A stretch of 64,000 nt of DNA, taken from the NCBI GenBank assembly GCA_017592665.1, contig JAGFNW010000011.1, positions 186,001-250,000 of the forward strand, given 5' to 3'. Numbering within the stretch: position 1 is the stretch's first letter; each line of letters begins with the position of its first letter. The DNA comes from Streptosporangiaceae bacterium NEAU-GS5. Lineage in GTDB: Bacteria; Actinomycetota; Actinomycetes; Streptosporangiales; Streptosporangiaceae. The position numbers were made by a program, and so were the translations under genes. Below, piece by piece: positions 45,427 to 54,638 of the stretch. Under the pieces are notes generated by a model. It had not been told where the DNA came from. It saw only the letters and a program-made list of their open reading frames with translations, and ran no database searches.

Positions 45427-46181
45427 CCACTGGCTCCATTCCGCTGGTGGCGGTCGCGCACGGATCACGCGATCCGCGCGCGGCGGTCGTCGTGGAGGAT
45501 CTGCTCGATCGCGTCCGGCTCGCGCGGCCCGAGCTCGACGTCCGCTCGGCCTATCTCGACCATGCGCCGCCCACGCTGGGCCGCGCTCTGGCCGGGCTGC
45601 GCGCCGCCGTCGTGCTTCCGTTGCTGCTGACCGCGGCCTACCACAGCCGGATCGACATCCCGGCGGCGCTCGACGCGGCGACCGCGCGCGATCCCCGTCT
45701 TCGCGTACGGCAAGGCGAGCCGCTCGGCCCCGACCCGCGGCTGACCGAGGCCCTTGAGCGCAGGCTCGCCGAGGCCGGGGTCGCCGCCGGCGACCCTGAC
45801 ACCGCGGTCGTGCTGGTTTCCGCCGGTTCGAGCGACGCGCGGGCGAACGCGGTGATCGCCCGGATGGCCGCCGACTGGAGCGGGCGCGGCTGGTGGGCCG
45901 TGCGCCCCGCGTACGCGTCGGCCGCCGCCCCCTCGCCACAGGCGGCCGTGGCGCGCCTGCTGGCCGCCGGCGCACCGCGCGTGGTGGTGGCCCCCTATCT
46001 GCTGGCCCCTGGTCTTTTCGCCGACCGGGTGCGGCAGGAGACCCTCGCCGCCGGCGCGACGGCGGTCGCAGGCGTTCTCGGCCAGGCCCCCGAGCTGGCC
46101 GAGATCCTCCTCGATCGCTACGACGGGACCGTGGCCGGAGTGATCGACGGACCGGGGACGCTGGTCAGATCCGTGGTCTGA
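45408..46181 (+). CDS. Sirohydrochlorin chelatase-like (CbiX/SirB) protein
   Basis: A 257-residue two-repeat CbiX-type protein with AVAHGSRDPRA (metal-binding His near residue 17) and PLLLTAAYHSRIDIPAAL, and PYLLAPGLFADRVRQET in the second repeat. It likely inserts iron into sirohydrochlorin to supply siroheme for the sulfite reductase; a protein of the anaerobic-cobalt class is the alternative. GTG 45408 overlaps cysH by 19 bases. The 3' end overlaps the convergent anti-sigma-like gene by 64 bases. Confidence 0.88.
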   Translation: MRNSPLTTGSIPLVAVAHGSRDPRAAVVVEDLLDRVRLARPELDVRSAYLDHAPPTLGRALAGLRAAVVLPLLLTAAYHSRIDIPAALDAATARDPRLRVRQGEPLGPDPRLTEALERRLAEAGVAAGDPDTAVVLVSAGSSDARANAVIARMAADWSGRGWWAVRPAYASAAAPSPQAAVARLLAAGAPRVVVAPYLLAPGLFADRVRQETLAAGATAVAGVLGQAPELAEILLDRYDGTVAGVIDGPGTLVRSVV

Positions 46182-46834
46182 GGCATCGGCACCAGGGTGG
46201 TGACCTCGAAGCCCCACTGGGCCCGATAGGGCTTGGCCGCTGCCGCGATGGCCTCCGCGTCGGCCCGCGAGATCGTTTTCCCGACCTTGGCGACGTCCTT
46301 CCGCCGGACGACCAGCACCTCGAATTCCAGTTCACCGTTGTAGCCCGCGCTGCCCTGGAAGAACAGGCCGCTCCTGACCGGCATGGGGCCGCAGTCGCCG
46401 TTGCTGAAGATCATTCCGTGCACCCAGACGATGGCGTATGAGGTGGTGTCGGAGCACGTGACGGCGACGGACACCGCTTTGAGGATGTTCTTGTAGGTGT
46501 AGCGCATCCGCACGCCGCCCTTGCTGGACTGCTCGTGGGCGATCAGCTGGCCTGGATAGTAGTAGTACTGCGGCGACGACGAGGGCGTCGGCTGGGCCAT
46601 CACCCCGGCCCAGATGTCGTCCGGCGCCTCGGCCGTGACCGTACGGGGAATGGCGTTCACGCCGGCCACGACGAGGGCCGCGGCCGCCACTCCCGCGACG
46701 AGGGACAGCCGGCGACGCCGTATGCGGCGCACCCGCCGGTGCACGCGGGCGGCGGTGACCATGCTGTGCGGGGGCTCGGCGCTGTCGTGCTCGAGCAGAT
46801 CGCGCAGTTCGGATTCGGTGAAGGCGGTGGGCAC
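46118..46834 (-). CDS. Membrane protein partnered with SigE-family sigma factor
   Basis: A 238-residue protein with an N-terminal cytoplasmic region of about 45 residues (PTAFTESELRDLLEHDSAEPPHSM), an Arg-rich stretch, one transmembrane helix (LSLVAGVAAAALVVAGVNAI) and an extracytoplasmic domain containing two Cys (VTCSDT, GDCGPM). GTG 46834 is one base after the sigma stop. Topology and place suggest an anti-sigma factor; no zinc HxxxCxxC anti-sigma motif is seen. Confidence 0.78.
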   Translation of the reverse strand: MPTAFTESELRDLLEHDSAEPPHSMVTAARVHRRVRRIRRRRLSLVAGVAAAALVVAGVNAIPRTVTAEAPDDIWAGVMAQPTPSSSPQYYYYPGQLIAHEQSSKGGVRMRYTYKNILKAVSVAVTCSDTTSYAIVWVHGMIFSNGDCGPMPVRSGLFFQGSAGYNGELEFEVLVVRRKDVAKVGKTISRADAEAIAAAAKPYRAQWGFEVTTLVPMPQTTDLTSVPGPSITPATVPS

Positions 46835-46835
46835 G

Positions 46836-47333
46836 TCAGCTCCCTGACTGGATCGCTCGGGCGGCGGGATCGACGCGCAGCCGGGCGAGCGCCCGGCTGG
46901 CCTGGCTGCGCACGGTGGCAGGGGAGCAGCCGAGGGTCTCGGCGATCTCCTGATCCGGCAGGTCGGCGAAGTAGCGCAGCACGATCACCGCGCGCTGGCG
47001 GGGTGGCAGGCAGGTCAGGGCCTGGCGGATCGCCTCGCGGTGGCCGATGGCCGCGAGGGCGTCGTGTTCGTCGATCGCCTCGGGCAGCGCGGAGGCCGGC
47101 GTCTCGCGCCGCCAGCGCCGCCGCCACCAGGTGGCGTGGGTGTTGACGAGGATTCGGTAGACGTACGGGTCGGGGTTGTCGCCGACCCGGCGCCAGGCGA
47201 GCCAGGCCTTGGCGAGCGCCGTCTGCAGCAGGTCTTCGGCCGTGGCCCAGTCCCTGCAGAGCAGGTACGCCGTGCGGAGCAGGCGCGACGACCGCTCAGC
47301 GACGTAGCGCTCGAAGTCGGCACGATCGCGCAT
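46836..47333 (-). CDS. SigE-family ECF RNA polymerase sigma factor
   Basis: A 165-residue ECF sigma of the actinobacterial SigE family (TIGR02983). Region 2 is ERYVAERSSRLLRTAYLLCRDWATAEDLLQTALAKAWLAW with NPDPYVYRILVNTHATWWRRRWRRE, the family signature; region 4 is LPPRQRAVIVLRYFADLPDQEIAETLGCSPATVRSQASRALARLR. GGAGG three to four bases before ATG 47333. Followed by its membrane partner. Confidence 0.93.
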   Translation of the reverse strand: MRDRADFERYVAERSSRLLRTAYLLCRDWATAEDLLQTALAKAWLAWRRVGDNPDPYVYRILVNTHATWWRRRWRRETPASALPEAIDEHDALAAIGHREAIRQALTCLPPRQRAVIVLRYFADLPDQEIAETLGCSPATVRSQASRALARLRVDPAARAIQSGS

Positions 47334-47455
47334 GGGTCCTCCGGGGCTCGTCGGCGCGCGCTGTCACCGATCTCTACGCCCGAGCCCCGTCCGCGTGTTG
47401 CACGCGACCGCCGTCTTCGGCAGCCGCCTCAAGCCGTCGTCGTCAGCTGCCCGGC

Positions 47456-47497
47456 TTCGGTTGCCCGTCCTCGGTTGCCCGTCCTCGGTTGCCGTCG
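47456..47497. repeat. Tandem 14-base repeat
   Basis: TCGGTTGCCCGTCC occurs twice in tandem (47456-47469, 47470-47483) and a third, shortened copy follows to the stop of the DUF1707 gene. The 164-base gap to the sigma gene holds nothing else I can identify. Confidence 0.6.
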
Positions 47498-48313
47498 TCA
47501 GTTGCCGTCGCGCCATTCGCGCCGGCCCTGGCGGCGGGCGTCGCGGGCCTCCTGGCGCATCTCGCGCCAGGCCCGATGCGCGTCCCGGCGCATGGTCCGG
47601 AACTCGTCCAGGGCCGCCCTGCGGGCCTCACGGTGCGATATGGCGGCGTTTCCGGCCTCCAGGTAGCCGGGCATGCCGTTGCGGCGCTCCTGCCACCAGT
47701 CGCTCCAGGCGAACAGCGCCCGACGGATGGGCTGCGCCTGCGAGTCGCCGATCACCTTGACGTCGCCCATCAGCACGAACGCCTTGACCCGCACGATCGG
47801 CGCGTTCTGGCCGGGCGGCGCCTCGATGACCTTGACCTTCTTGTCGCCCATGATCGCGACGCCGGACAGCTCGACGTCCACCCCGTCCGGCACGATGATC
47901 TTGACGTCGCCCATGATGGACGTCGCCACGATGTCGATCACGTTGCCGCGCACTTCGGCCTCGCGCAGGTCGAGCGTGACGTCGCCCATCACCGCGACCG
48001 CGCCGAGCTCCTGGTCGATCCGCCACTTGCCGTTGCGCTTCGTGTCGCCCATCACGGCCACGAACCACTGCCGGTTGGAGCCGCCGGGCCGGGCCGCGAC
48101 GGAGCCGGGGGAGGGGCGCGGGGCCGAGCCCGCGTTGGGGAGGTCGGTGGTGAGCTGCGCGAGCTCGGAATGTGTCTGGGCCAGATAGGCGGCCTCGGTG
48201 CGCTCCGTGAGCTCGGCCAGTGTGAGTCGCCCCTCTACGGAGGCCTGGCGCAACACCTCGACCACGGCTTCCCGCTCTGCGTCGGATGCGCGCATTTCAC
48301 CCGAATCGTTCAC
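47498..48313 (-). CDS. DUF1707 / LiaF-like cell-envelope response protein
   Basis: A 271-residue protein: an N-terminal DUF1707 segment (RASDAEREAVVEVLRQASVEGRLTLAELTERTEAAYLA), then a beta-solenoid of about five repeats keyed by VMGDT, VMGDV, IMGDV, IMGDK, LMGDV, as in the LiaF/VraT C-terminal domain, and a highly charged Arg/Glu-rich tail (REARRAALDEFRTMRRDAHR). No transmembrane segment, unlike LiaF itself, so it is cytoplasmic. A TAACGT hexamer ends six bases before GTG 48313, indicating a leaderless start. Confidence 0.85.
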   Translation of the reverse strand: MNDSGEMRASDAEREAVVEVLRQASVEGRLTLAELTERTEAAYLAQTHSELAQLTTDLPNAGSAPRPSPGSVAARPGGSNRQWFVAVMGDTKRNGKWRIDQELGAVAVMGDVTLDLREAEVRGNVIDIVATSIMGDVKIIVPDGVDVELSGVAIMGDKKVKVIEAPPGQNAPIVRVKAFVLMGDVKVIGDSQAQPIRRALFAWSDWWQERRNGMPGYLEAGNAAISHREARRAALDEFRTMRRDAHRAWREMRQEARDARRQGRREWRDGN

Positions 48314-48319
48314 GGGTCT

Positions 48320-48325
48320 ACGTTA
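48320..48325 (-). promoter_or_regulatory. -10 element for leaderless DUF1707 gene
   Basis: TAACGT on the minus strand ends six bases before GTG 48313. Confidence 0.5.
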
Positions 48326-48372
48326 TATCGCGAGATGCGGCCGCCCTATCCTCCGGGAGGAGGAATACGGGG

Positions 48373-49755
48373 TCATTGGAACGCCTTGCGGCACGCCGTG
48401 GTGCCCGGGCGCCGGCCGTCCGCGGCGTCGCGCATGGCGGCGGCCAGGCCCGGCAGGTCGAGGTCGGCCGGCGCGACCTCACCCGTGATGGCCTGGCGGA
48501 GGCAGGCGCGGAAGACCGTGCTGAACTCCGCGTAGTACGGCGAGCGCGGCCGTTCGTCCGCCCTGGACAGGGACTGGCGGATGGCCGCCGCGAAGGCCTG
48601 GAGTTCGGTCGGTGAGGTCTCCAGCTGGGGTTCGCCCGAGACGTCGACCGTGCCGTGGAGGGTGCTGCAGGTCGTCGGCTTGGCCCGGTATTCCTCGTAC
48701 ACCGACTCGAGGACGGGCGCGTAGCCGCCGCACGCGAACAGCCGCGCCTGCGCGTCATGGGAGGTGAGGAATTTGATGAGGTCCAGCGCCTGGGCGAGGT
48801 GCGGCGAGCTCTTCAGCACGGCGAGATTGACGCCGCCCATGATGCCCCGGCCGGGAAACGGGATGATGCCGAACTTCAGGTGGTTGCTCTCGTCCCGCAT
48901 GGAGGAGTCGACGGCCAGCCGGTGGAAGGCGAACGGCCAGTTGCGCATGTAGCCCACGTTTTTCGTCTTGAACGCCTGCAGGCTGCTCTCCTCGCGAAGA
49001 TTTCGCCCATTGGGCGTCTTGGCGCCGGCGTCCAGCATGTTCTTCCATGCGGTGACGGCGTTCACCACGGTCTGGGCCTGACCGGCGTCATCCAGGACGA
49101 CGGAGTCGCCGTCGGTTATCCGGGCGCCGCCCGACTCGACCGCCTCCATGAGGTTGACCGTGCCGCCCTCATAATCGTCGAACTGGCCCGCGTAGCCGTA
49201 CGCGGTCGCCTCTTTCAGCATTTCGGCTGGATCGCGCGGCACCGGAAGCCCGGTCTTGTAGAACAGCAGCGGCGCGTCGGTGGCGAACGGCACCCCGAAC
49301 TGCGCGCCGTCGACCTGCCCGGCCGCCCACACTTTCGGCACGAAGTCACGATGGTCGATCGAGCCGGGCGCGATCTCCTGCAGATATCCGCCGGCCGCGA
49401 ATTCCGGCGTCCAGGCGACGTCCAGCACGAGAATGTCGTACGGGCACCGCCCCGCCTGGACCGCGGCCATCATCTCGGCCCGCTCCTCGTCGGTGGAATC
49501 GGATATCTCGACGAGCCGGGCGTTGAGGCTGCCGGGCCTGCTGTTCCATTCCTGGATGAGATCCCGGCGATAGCTGGCCGCGCTGACGTCGCTGCCGGTC
49601 GCGACGACGAGCTCCCCTCTGTCGGCGCAGGCGGCCTCTCCTGGCGGCGCCTGGTTCGTGGCGAGGGTGACGATTCCCGGGATCGCCACGCCCACGGCGA
49701 ATCCGGCGACGGCCAGCCTTCGCCGGAACGGGGTGAGGTCCGACCACCACGACAT
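48373..49755 (-). CDS. Membrane-anchored extracellular solute-binding protein
   Basis: A 460-residue type-1 solute-binding fold (SBP_bac_1/8 type) anchored by an N-terminal helix (LAVAGFAVGVAIPGIVTLAT) instead of a lipobox. Blocks include CPYDILVLDVAWTPEFAAGGYLQEI, FATDAPLLFYKTGLP, FPGRGIMGGVNLAVLKSSPH and LDLIKFLTSHDAQARLFACGGYAPV, typical of sugar-binding proteins. No permease or ATPase is adjacent. ATG 49755 overlaps the stop of the vWA protein (TGATG), so the two form a unit. Confidence 0.85.
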   Translation of the reverse strand: MSWWSDLTPFRRRLAVAGFAVGVAIPGIVTLATNQAPPGEAACADRGELVVATGSDVSAASYRRDLIQEWNSRPGSLNARLVEISDSTDEERAEMMAAVQAGRCPYDILVLDVAWTPEFAAGGYLQEIAPGSIDHRDFVPKVWAAGQVDGAQFGVPFATDAPLLFYKTGLPVPRDPAEMLKEATAYGYAGQFDDYEGGTVNLMEAVESGGARITDGDSVVLDDAGQAQTVVNAVTAWKNMLDAGAKTPNGRNLREESSLQAFKTKNVGYMRNWPFAFHRLAVDSSMRDESNHLKFGIIPFPGRGIMGGVNLAVLKSSPHLAQALDLIKFLTSHDAQARLFACGGYAPVLESVYEEYRAKPTTCSTLHGTVDVSGEPQLETSPTELQAFAAAIRQSLSRADERPRSPYYAEFSTVFRACLRQAITGEVAPADLDLPGLAAAMRDAADGRRPGTTACRKAFQ

Positions 49756-51728
49756 CAGGACCACCCGCGGATCGTCGAGATCATCTCCGTCAGCGCGGCC
49801 GCCACGTCAGGGCCCGCCTCCCGGCACACCACGTGTTTGTCCGTTCCGGGCCGGCTCTGGGCGGGGAACAGGCCGTGGCATCCGCCGTCGCGCAGGGCGA
49901 GGATGTAGAGGCCGGTGACCGTGTCGGCGCCGGTCACGGCCCGCGTGATGGCCGCCGCGGAGTCCCGCCGCGGGTCCAGCGGGCCGCCGTCGGTGATCAC
50001 GGCCACCGTACGGCCGATGGAGCGTGACCGCCGCCCCACCTCCTCGATCGACGCCGAGACCGGCGCGTCCGTGCCCTGGCTGATCAGGCGGGTGACGTCC
50101 TTGATCAGGTCGTCGAAGTCATCGGGCACGAACCGCGCGGACGACGGGCTGACCCGGGTCCCGCCGCTGTCGTAGAACGTGGCGTAGGAGATGCGGTCGC
50201 GATCGATGAGGGACTGCCGGATGAGCGGGAGCGCCTCGCGCACGCGGCTCAGGTTCGACGGCGGCTGCGACATCGACTTCGACGCGTCGAACAGCACCTG
50301 CAGATCGACGCTGGGCAGGCGGCTGTCGATCAGGGTCTTCGCGTCGTACAGCTCGGTGTCCCGGATGACGCTCGGCCGCAGCGCCGACTCGACCGGGGCG
50401 AACAGCCGCTTCGCGCGGAGCCAGCCGCCGAAGGCGTCCACCGCCTGGTCTCTTGCGGCGTTCCGCGCCCCGGCCCACGTGATCTTCACGTACGGATAGT
50501 CCAGCGCGGGAAGGCCCGCGACCGGCACCTCGTGCAGCGCCTCCTGGCCGCTCGGCGGCGCGCCCGGGCAGCCCTCGTCCACCAGGCTGCGCTGGTCGTA
50601 GTCGCGGGCGCTGTGGCCGGGCACGACCAGCGCGATGGACTCGCGGTCCGCGAGCGCGCGGCCTTTGAAGTGGCACAACAGGTCGCTGACGCTCGTGTCG
50701 AAGGCCACGCTCTGGATCGTGTCCTGGCGCGCGTCGAGGCCCACCAGTTTCGTGGCGGCGATGAGGCCGGCAGACGACGTGCCCGGCTGCGGATAGATCA
50801 GCCGCATGCGCAGCTTCGTGCGGACCGCCGCCACCACGTCGTCCAGGGCGTATCCCGGGCCGCCCTCGGGGAGGATCCGGTCGAGTTCGTCAAGGCGGCT
50901 GCCGAGCACGGCGATCGCCACGTGGTCAGAGGCGACGTTGGCCCGGATCTGGAGCGCCGCCTGATCCTTGCTCACGACATCGCGCACCCGGACGACCTCG
51001 GCCGCGTTGCCGGCGATCCACGCGTCGGGCCGCTGGCCGAGCAGCCGATAGAACGGCTCGTTCTCCTGCCGGATGTCGTTGCGGGCCCAGCCGTTGGCGA
51101 AGCCGTACGTCATGTCTTTGATCGAAGGGGCGGCGGCCACCGAAATCCGATAGCGGGCGCAGCCGTCGAGCGTCGTCTCGGCGCGATATTGGTCCGCCCG
51201 CTCGCGCAATGCGTGCAGATTCTCCGGCGCCGTCATCACGAGCAGTTCCATGGGATGCGCGCAGGGCGGCGGGTTCATCCAGTGCCAGGCGGACTGCGCG
51301 CCGTGAAAGGCCAGCCACGGCAGGACGACCACGGCCATCCCGGCGACCACCGAGAGATATCCGATGGTGATGACGGGCCAGGCCCGGGCCACCAGCCGGC
51401 GTAATCGGACGGCTCGCGCGCCGGCGAACGGCGCGGTCAGCCGGTGCCCGAGTTTCGGCCACGCCGCGGTCATCCGCGCGAAAGGCCGGCTCTCGGAAGG
51501 CCGTACGCGCCGCAGTACGAAGGCGGCGGCCAGCCCGATGACCAGGCCGATGGCGGGAACGCTGACGAACAGGCCGCCCGGCGCCTTTTCCAGGATGACG
51601 CGGAGGTCGCTCCACAAATCGGTGATGACGGCCGACACGAGGGTCGTGACGTAAGGCCCGGCCCATTTCAACCACGGCCGCTTGTCCGGCGGCGACGGAT
51701 CTGACGGCTGGTTCGGCGTGGTCGACAT
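49755..51728 (-). CDS. Membrane solute-binding/vWA domain protein
   Basis: A 657-residue protein. Two strong transmembrane helices (about 52-72 and 117-141) with a possible third near 25-37 are followed by an extracytoplasmic solute-binding-like region (about 155-450; LLVMTAPENLHALRERADQY, WIAGNAAEVVRVRDVV) and a C-terminal vWA domain (about 474-655) with the MIDAS motif DASKS (Asp481, Ser483, Ser485) and AVITDGGPLDP. Such a binding-fold/vWA combination suggests metal-dependent adhesion or ligand presentation at the cell surface. Coupled to the solute-binding gene downstream. Confidence 0.85.
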   Translation of the reverse strand: MSTTPNQPSDPSPPDKRPWLKWAGPYVTTLVSAVITDLWSDLRVILEKAPGGLFVSVPAIGLVIGLAAAFVLRRVRPSESRPFARMTAAWPKLGHRLTAPFAGARAVRLRRLVARAWPVITIGYLSVVAGMAVVVLPWLAFHGAQSAWHWMNPPPCAHPMELLVMTAPENLHALRERADQYRAETTLDGCARYRISVAAAPSIKDMTYGFANGWARNDIRQENEPFYRLLGQRPDAWIAGNAAEVVRVRDVVSKDQAALQIRANVASDHVAIAVLGSRLDELDRILPEGGPGYALDDVVAAVRTKLRMRLIYPQPGTSSAGLIAATKLVGLDARQDTIQSVAFDTSVSDLLCHFKGRALADRESIALVVPGHSARDYDQRSLVDEGCPGAPPSGQEALHEVPVAGLPALDYPYVKITWAGARNAARDQAVDAFGGWLRAKRLFAPVESALRPSVIRDTELYDAKTLIDSRLPSVDLQVLFDASKSMSQPPSNLSRVREALPLIRQSLIDRDRISYATFYDSGGTRVSPSSARFVPDDFDDLIKDVTRLISQGTDAPVSASIEEVGRRSRSIGRTVAVITDGGPLDPRRDSAAAITRAVTGADTVTGLYILALRDGGCHGLFPAQSRPGTDKHVVCREAGPDVAAALTEMISTIRGWS

Positions 51729-51833
51729 GGTGAAGCCTGTTTTCGGGAGGCGAGAAGCTGTGGCAGCATAACCCGGCTACCCCATGGCAGGGCCGCTTAC
51801 CTTGATTTGGCGGCCGTATGTGACCATGAAGTG

Positions 51834-53336
51834 GTGACGCAGAGTGAGCTTCTGAAAGCGGTCGCCTCGGGCGAGGTGGCCCGGGCTGCGGAACTGCTGC
51901 ATCCCGGCGGCGATCTCGACGCGGCGCTCAATCCGGCCACCGGCGCCACTCCGCTCTACCGGGCCGCCGTCAAGGGTGACGCGGCCATGGTCCGCCTGCT
52001 GCTGGAATACGGCGCGGATCCCAACCGGGCGAGCGGCGGCCCCGACGAGGGCCTGCCGTTGTGCGCGGCCGCCTGCTGGGATCACGCGGAGACCGTGCAG
52101 GCCCTGCTCGACGGCGGAGCCGACGCGTCCGGCACGGAGGACGACGGATGGACGCCCCTGCTCTGGGCCGCCGTCCATGGTCATCTGGCCACGGCCGACC
52201 TCCTTCTGGACGCCGGCGCCGACCCTTCGGCTGGGAATGAGCTCACGCCGTTGACGGCCGCCGCCGACTTCGGGGCGTACGGGATCGCCTGGTCGCTGCT
52301 GGAGCACGGCGCCGACCCCGCGCAGGAGGACGGCACGGGGCGGACGGCCCTGGAGATCGCCCGCTCCTGGCTCGGCGCCGACCTGGAGCGGCACCTGATC
52401 GCCGAGCTGGGCGACCTGCCGGATGATTGGGCGGTCGCGATCACCCGCTCGCACGCGGCCGACGGCACCGAGCTGGTGTCGGCCGAGGCGCGCGGCCCCG
52501 GCGACGAGGGCCGGATCACCACCCGGCAGCGTGGGCATGCGGCCATCGCGGCCCTGCTCGAAGGGGCCCTCGGCGTACGCGTTCCGGTCCTCGAGCTGGT
52601 GGGGCGGGCCGTGCCCTATCGCGACGTCGACGACGACGGCGAGACGTGGTGGGCGGTCGCGCGGGCGGTGCGCTCACGCGCCGACGACGAGACCTACGGC
52701 GAGCTGACCGCGCTCTGCGCGGACGCCGACCCGCTGCGGCGCGAGTTCGCCGTTGACGTGCTCGGCCAATACGGCTTCCACGGCGAGGATCCGGGTGTCT
52801 ACGCCGACCGGACCGTGGAGATCCTGCGCCGGATGGCCGGCCAGGAGACCGAGCCCGACGTGGTGCGCTCGGTGCTGGCCGCACTCGCCCACCACCGCGA
52901 CCCACGGGCGCTGCCCGAGGTCCTGGCCTTGATCAACGGCGCCGGCCGCGCGCACACCACGCGTGACGCCATGGCCCTGGCCGCCGTTCTGCCGCCGGGC
53001 CACGAAGAGGGCCTGGCGACCCTGCTCGCCCTGACCGAGGATCCCGATCCCGAGGTGCGCGACTGGGCCACGATGGCGGTCGCCGACCTCGACGTCGACG
53101 ATCCGCGCGTCGTGGAGGCCCTGGTGGCCCGCCTCGACGACCCCGACCTACCGACCGCCGCCGAAGCCGTCCGCGGCCTGGCCGAACGCGCCGACCCTCG
53201 CGCCACCGAGGGCATCCACCGCGTCCTCGCCGATTCCGACGACCCCTACGCCCGCCACCTCGCCCGCACCGCCGCCACCACCCTGGGCGTGATCCTGCAA
53301 GATCACGGCGGAAAAGGGGTTGCGGGGGGTCTGTAG
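51834..53336 (+). CDS. Ankyrin and HEAT repeat protein
   Basis: A 500-residue solenoid protein: N-terminal ankyrin repeats (TGATPLYRAAVKGDAAMVRLLLEYGADPNRA, DGWTPLLWAAVHGHLATADLLLDAGADPSAG type units, each given here as start or end) to about residue 200, a linker, then HEAT-like repeats (DADPLRREFAVDVLGQ, DVVRSVLAALAHHRDPRALPEVL, DPEVRDWATMAVADLDVDDPRVVEAL). It is a scaffold with no catalytic domain. GTG 51834 or 51831 is the start; neither has a good ribosome site. Partner unknown. Confidence 0.85.
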   Translation: MTQSELLKAVASGEVARAAELLHPGGDLDAALNPATGATPLYRAAVKGDAAMVRLLLEYGADPNRASGGPDEGLPLCAAACWDHAETVQALLDGGADASGTEDDGWTPLLWAAVHGHLATADLLLDAGADPSAGNELTPLTAAADFGAYGIAWSLLEHGADPAQEDGTGRTALEIARSWLGADLERHLIAELGDLPDDWAVAITRSHAADGTELVSAEARGPGDEGRITTRQRGHAAIAALLEGALGVRVPVLELVGRAVPYRDVDDDGETWWAVARAVRSRADDETYGELTALCADADPLRREFAVDVLGQYGFHGEDPGVYADRTVEILRRMAGQETEPDVVRSVLAALAHHRDPRALPEVLALINGAGRAHTTRDAMALAAVLPPGHEEGLATLLALTEDPDPEVRDWATMAVADLDVDDPRVVEALVARLDDPDLPTAAEAVRGLAERADPRATEGIHRVLADSDDPYARHLARTAATTLGVILQDHGGKGVAGGL

Positions 53337-53535
53337 GGTGGGGGTGAAATTCCTGGAGAGGGCTTCGAAGAGGTTTCGAGGGCTTCGGCGGGAGTGGTGG
53401 GCTGAGGAGGTGAGGAAGCATGCGGAGCTTTGTGTTTGCCATGGGTTTTTCCGTGGCGATTTCCGTGTCTTCTTTCGACCTCCGGGCTGCTCGGTGATGG
53501 GGTGCCCGGGGTAAATCCCTGAAGGGTTCACCTCA

Positions 53536-54621
53536 GTGTCTTTCGATCTTGCTTTGCTCGGCTGGAACGAGTCGTACGAGCTGCCCGCCGGCATGGTGCC
53601 GGGGCGTGTGGCGCGTGTCGACCGGGGCGCGGCCGAGGTTCTCGCGGCGGACGGACAGCATCAGGCGCGCTACAGCGCCCAGGTGCGGCGTGCCGCGGCG
53701 GACGATCCAGTGGCGTTGCCCTGCGTGGGCGACTGGGCGGCGCTCCAGTGGCTCCCCGAGGGCCGCTACGAGCTCATGGAAGTGCTCCCGCGGCACACGG
53801 CGTTCGTCCGTGGCGGCGTGGCACGCACGTCGCGCCACGGCCTTTCCGGCGACTCACAGGGGCAGGTGCTGGCGGCCAACGTCGACGTGGTGTTCGTGGC
53901 CGAGCCGGCCCTGCACGCCACCGACACGGCCGACCTCGGCCGGGTGGAGCGCCTGCTGGCGCTCGCCTGGGAGAGCGGCGGTCAGCCGGTCGTGCTCGTC
54001 ACCAAGACCGATCTGATCGGCGACGGGCTCGAATATCTGATGCGGGACGTCAGGACGGCGGCCCCCGGCGTCGACGTGCACGCCGTCTGCTCGGTGACCG
54101 GGGAGGGCGTCGACCTGGTCCGCGCCTACCTCGGCGGCACGCTGACCGCGGTGATCCTCGGCGCTTCCGGCGCCGGGAAATCCACCCTGGTCAACGCGCT
54201 CGCCGGCGACCATGTCATGGAGACGCAGCAGGTCAGGGCCGGCGACGGCCGGGGCCGGCACACGACCGTGCATCGCGAGCTCATTCCGCTGCCGGGCGGC
54301 GGCCTGATCATCGACACGCCCGGCATCCGCCGCGTCGGCCTGTACGACATGGGCGACGGCGTCGACATGGTCTTCTCCGACATCGAAGACCTGGCGGCGC
54401 AGTGCAGGTTCGGCGACTGCGGGCACGAGTCGGAGCCCGGGTGCGCGGTCCTGGCGGCCGTGGAGTCGGGTGAGATACCCGAGCGCCGCCTGGAGAGCTG
54501 GTTCAAGCTCCAGCGGGAGGCCGCCTGGATGGCCGGCCGCTCCGACGCCCGGCTCCGCGCCGAGCAGACGCGCAAATGGAAGATCATCCATAAGGCGATG
54601 CGGGGTCAGAGCCGACCTTGA
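53536..54621 (+). CDS. rsgA: Ribosome small-subunit-dependent GTPase A
   Basis: Circularly permuted GTPase for 30S maturation. Motifs run in permuted order: VLVTKTDLIG (G4), VCSVTGEGVD (G5), ILGASGAGKSTLVNAL (G1), HTTVHRELIPL (G2) and IIDTPGIRRVG (G3). The C-terminal zinc site is CRFGDCGHESEPGC. 361 aa. GTG 53536 follows a weak GAAGGG. The 199-base gap upstream (53337-53535) shows nothing I can support as a gene. Confidence 0.93.
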   Translation: MSFDLALLGWNESYELPAGMVPGRVARVDRGAAEVLAADGQHQARYSAQVRRAAADDPVALPCVGDWAALQWLPEGRYELMEVLPRHTAFVRGGVARTSRHGLSGDSQGQVLAANVDVVFVAEPALHATDTADLGRVERLLALAWESGGQPVVLVTKTDLIGDGLEYLMRDVRTAAPGVDVHAVCSVTGEGVDLVRAYLGGTLTAVILGASGAGKSTLVNALAGDHVMETQQVRAGDGRGRHTTVHRELIPLPGGGLIIDTPGIRRVGLYDMGDGVDMVFSDIEDLAAQCRFGDCGHESEPGCAVLAAVESGEIPERRLESWFKLQREAAWMAGRSDARLRAEQTRKWKIIHKAMRGQSRP

Positions 54622-54638
54622 ATGGGTAGAAACCACTC

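Noticed and set aside
53320..53514. 64-codon frame between the ankyrin/HEAT gene and rsgA
   Set aside because: No ribosome site or -10 at suitable spacing, overlaps the previous stop, composition not gene-like.
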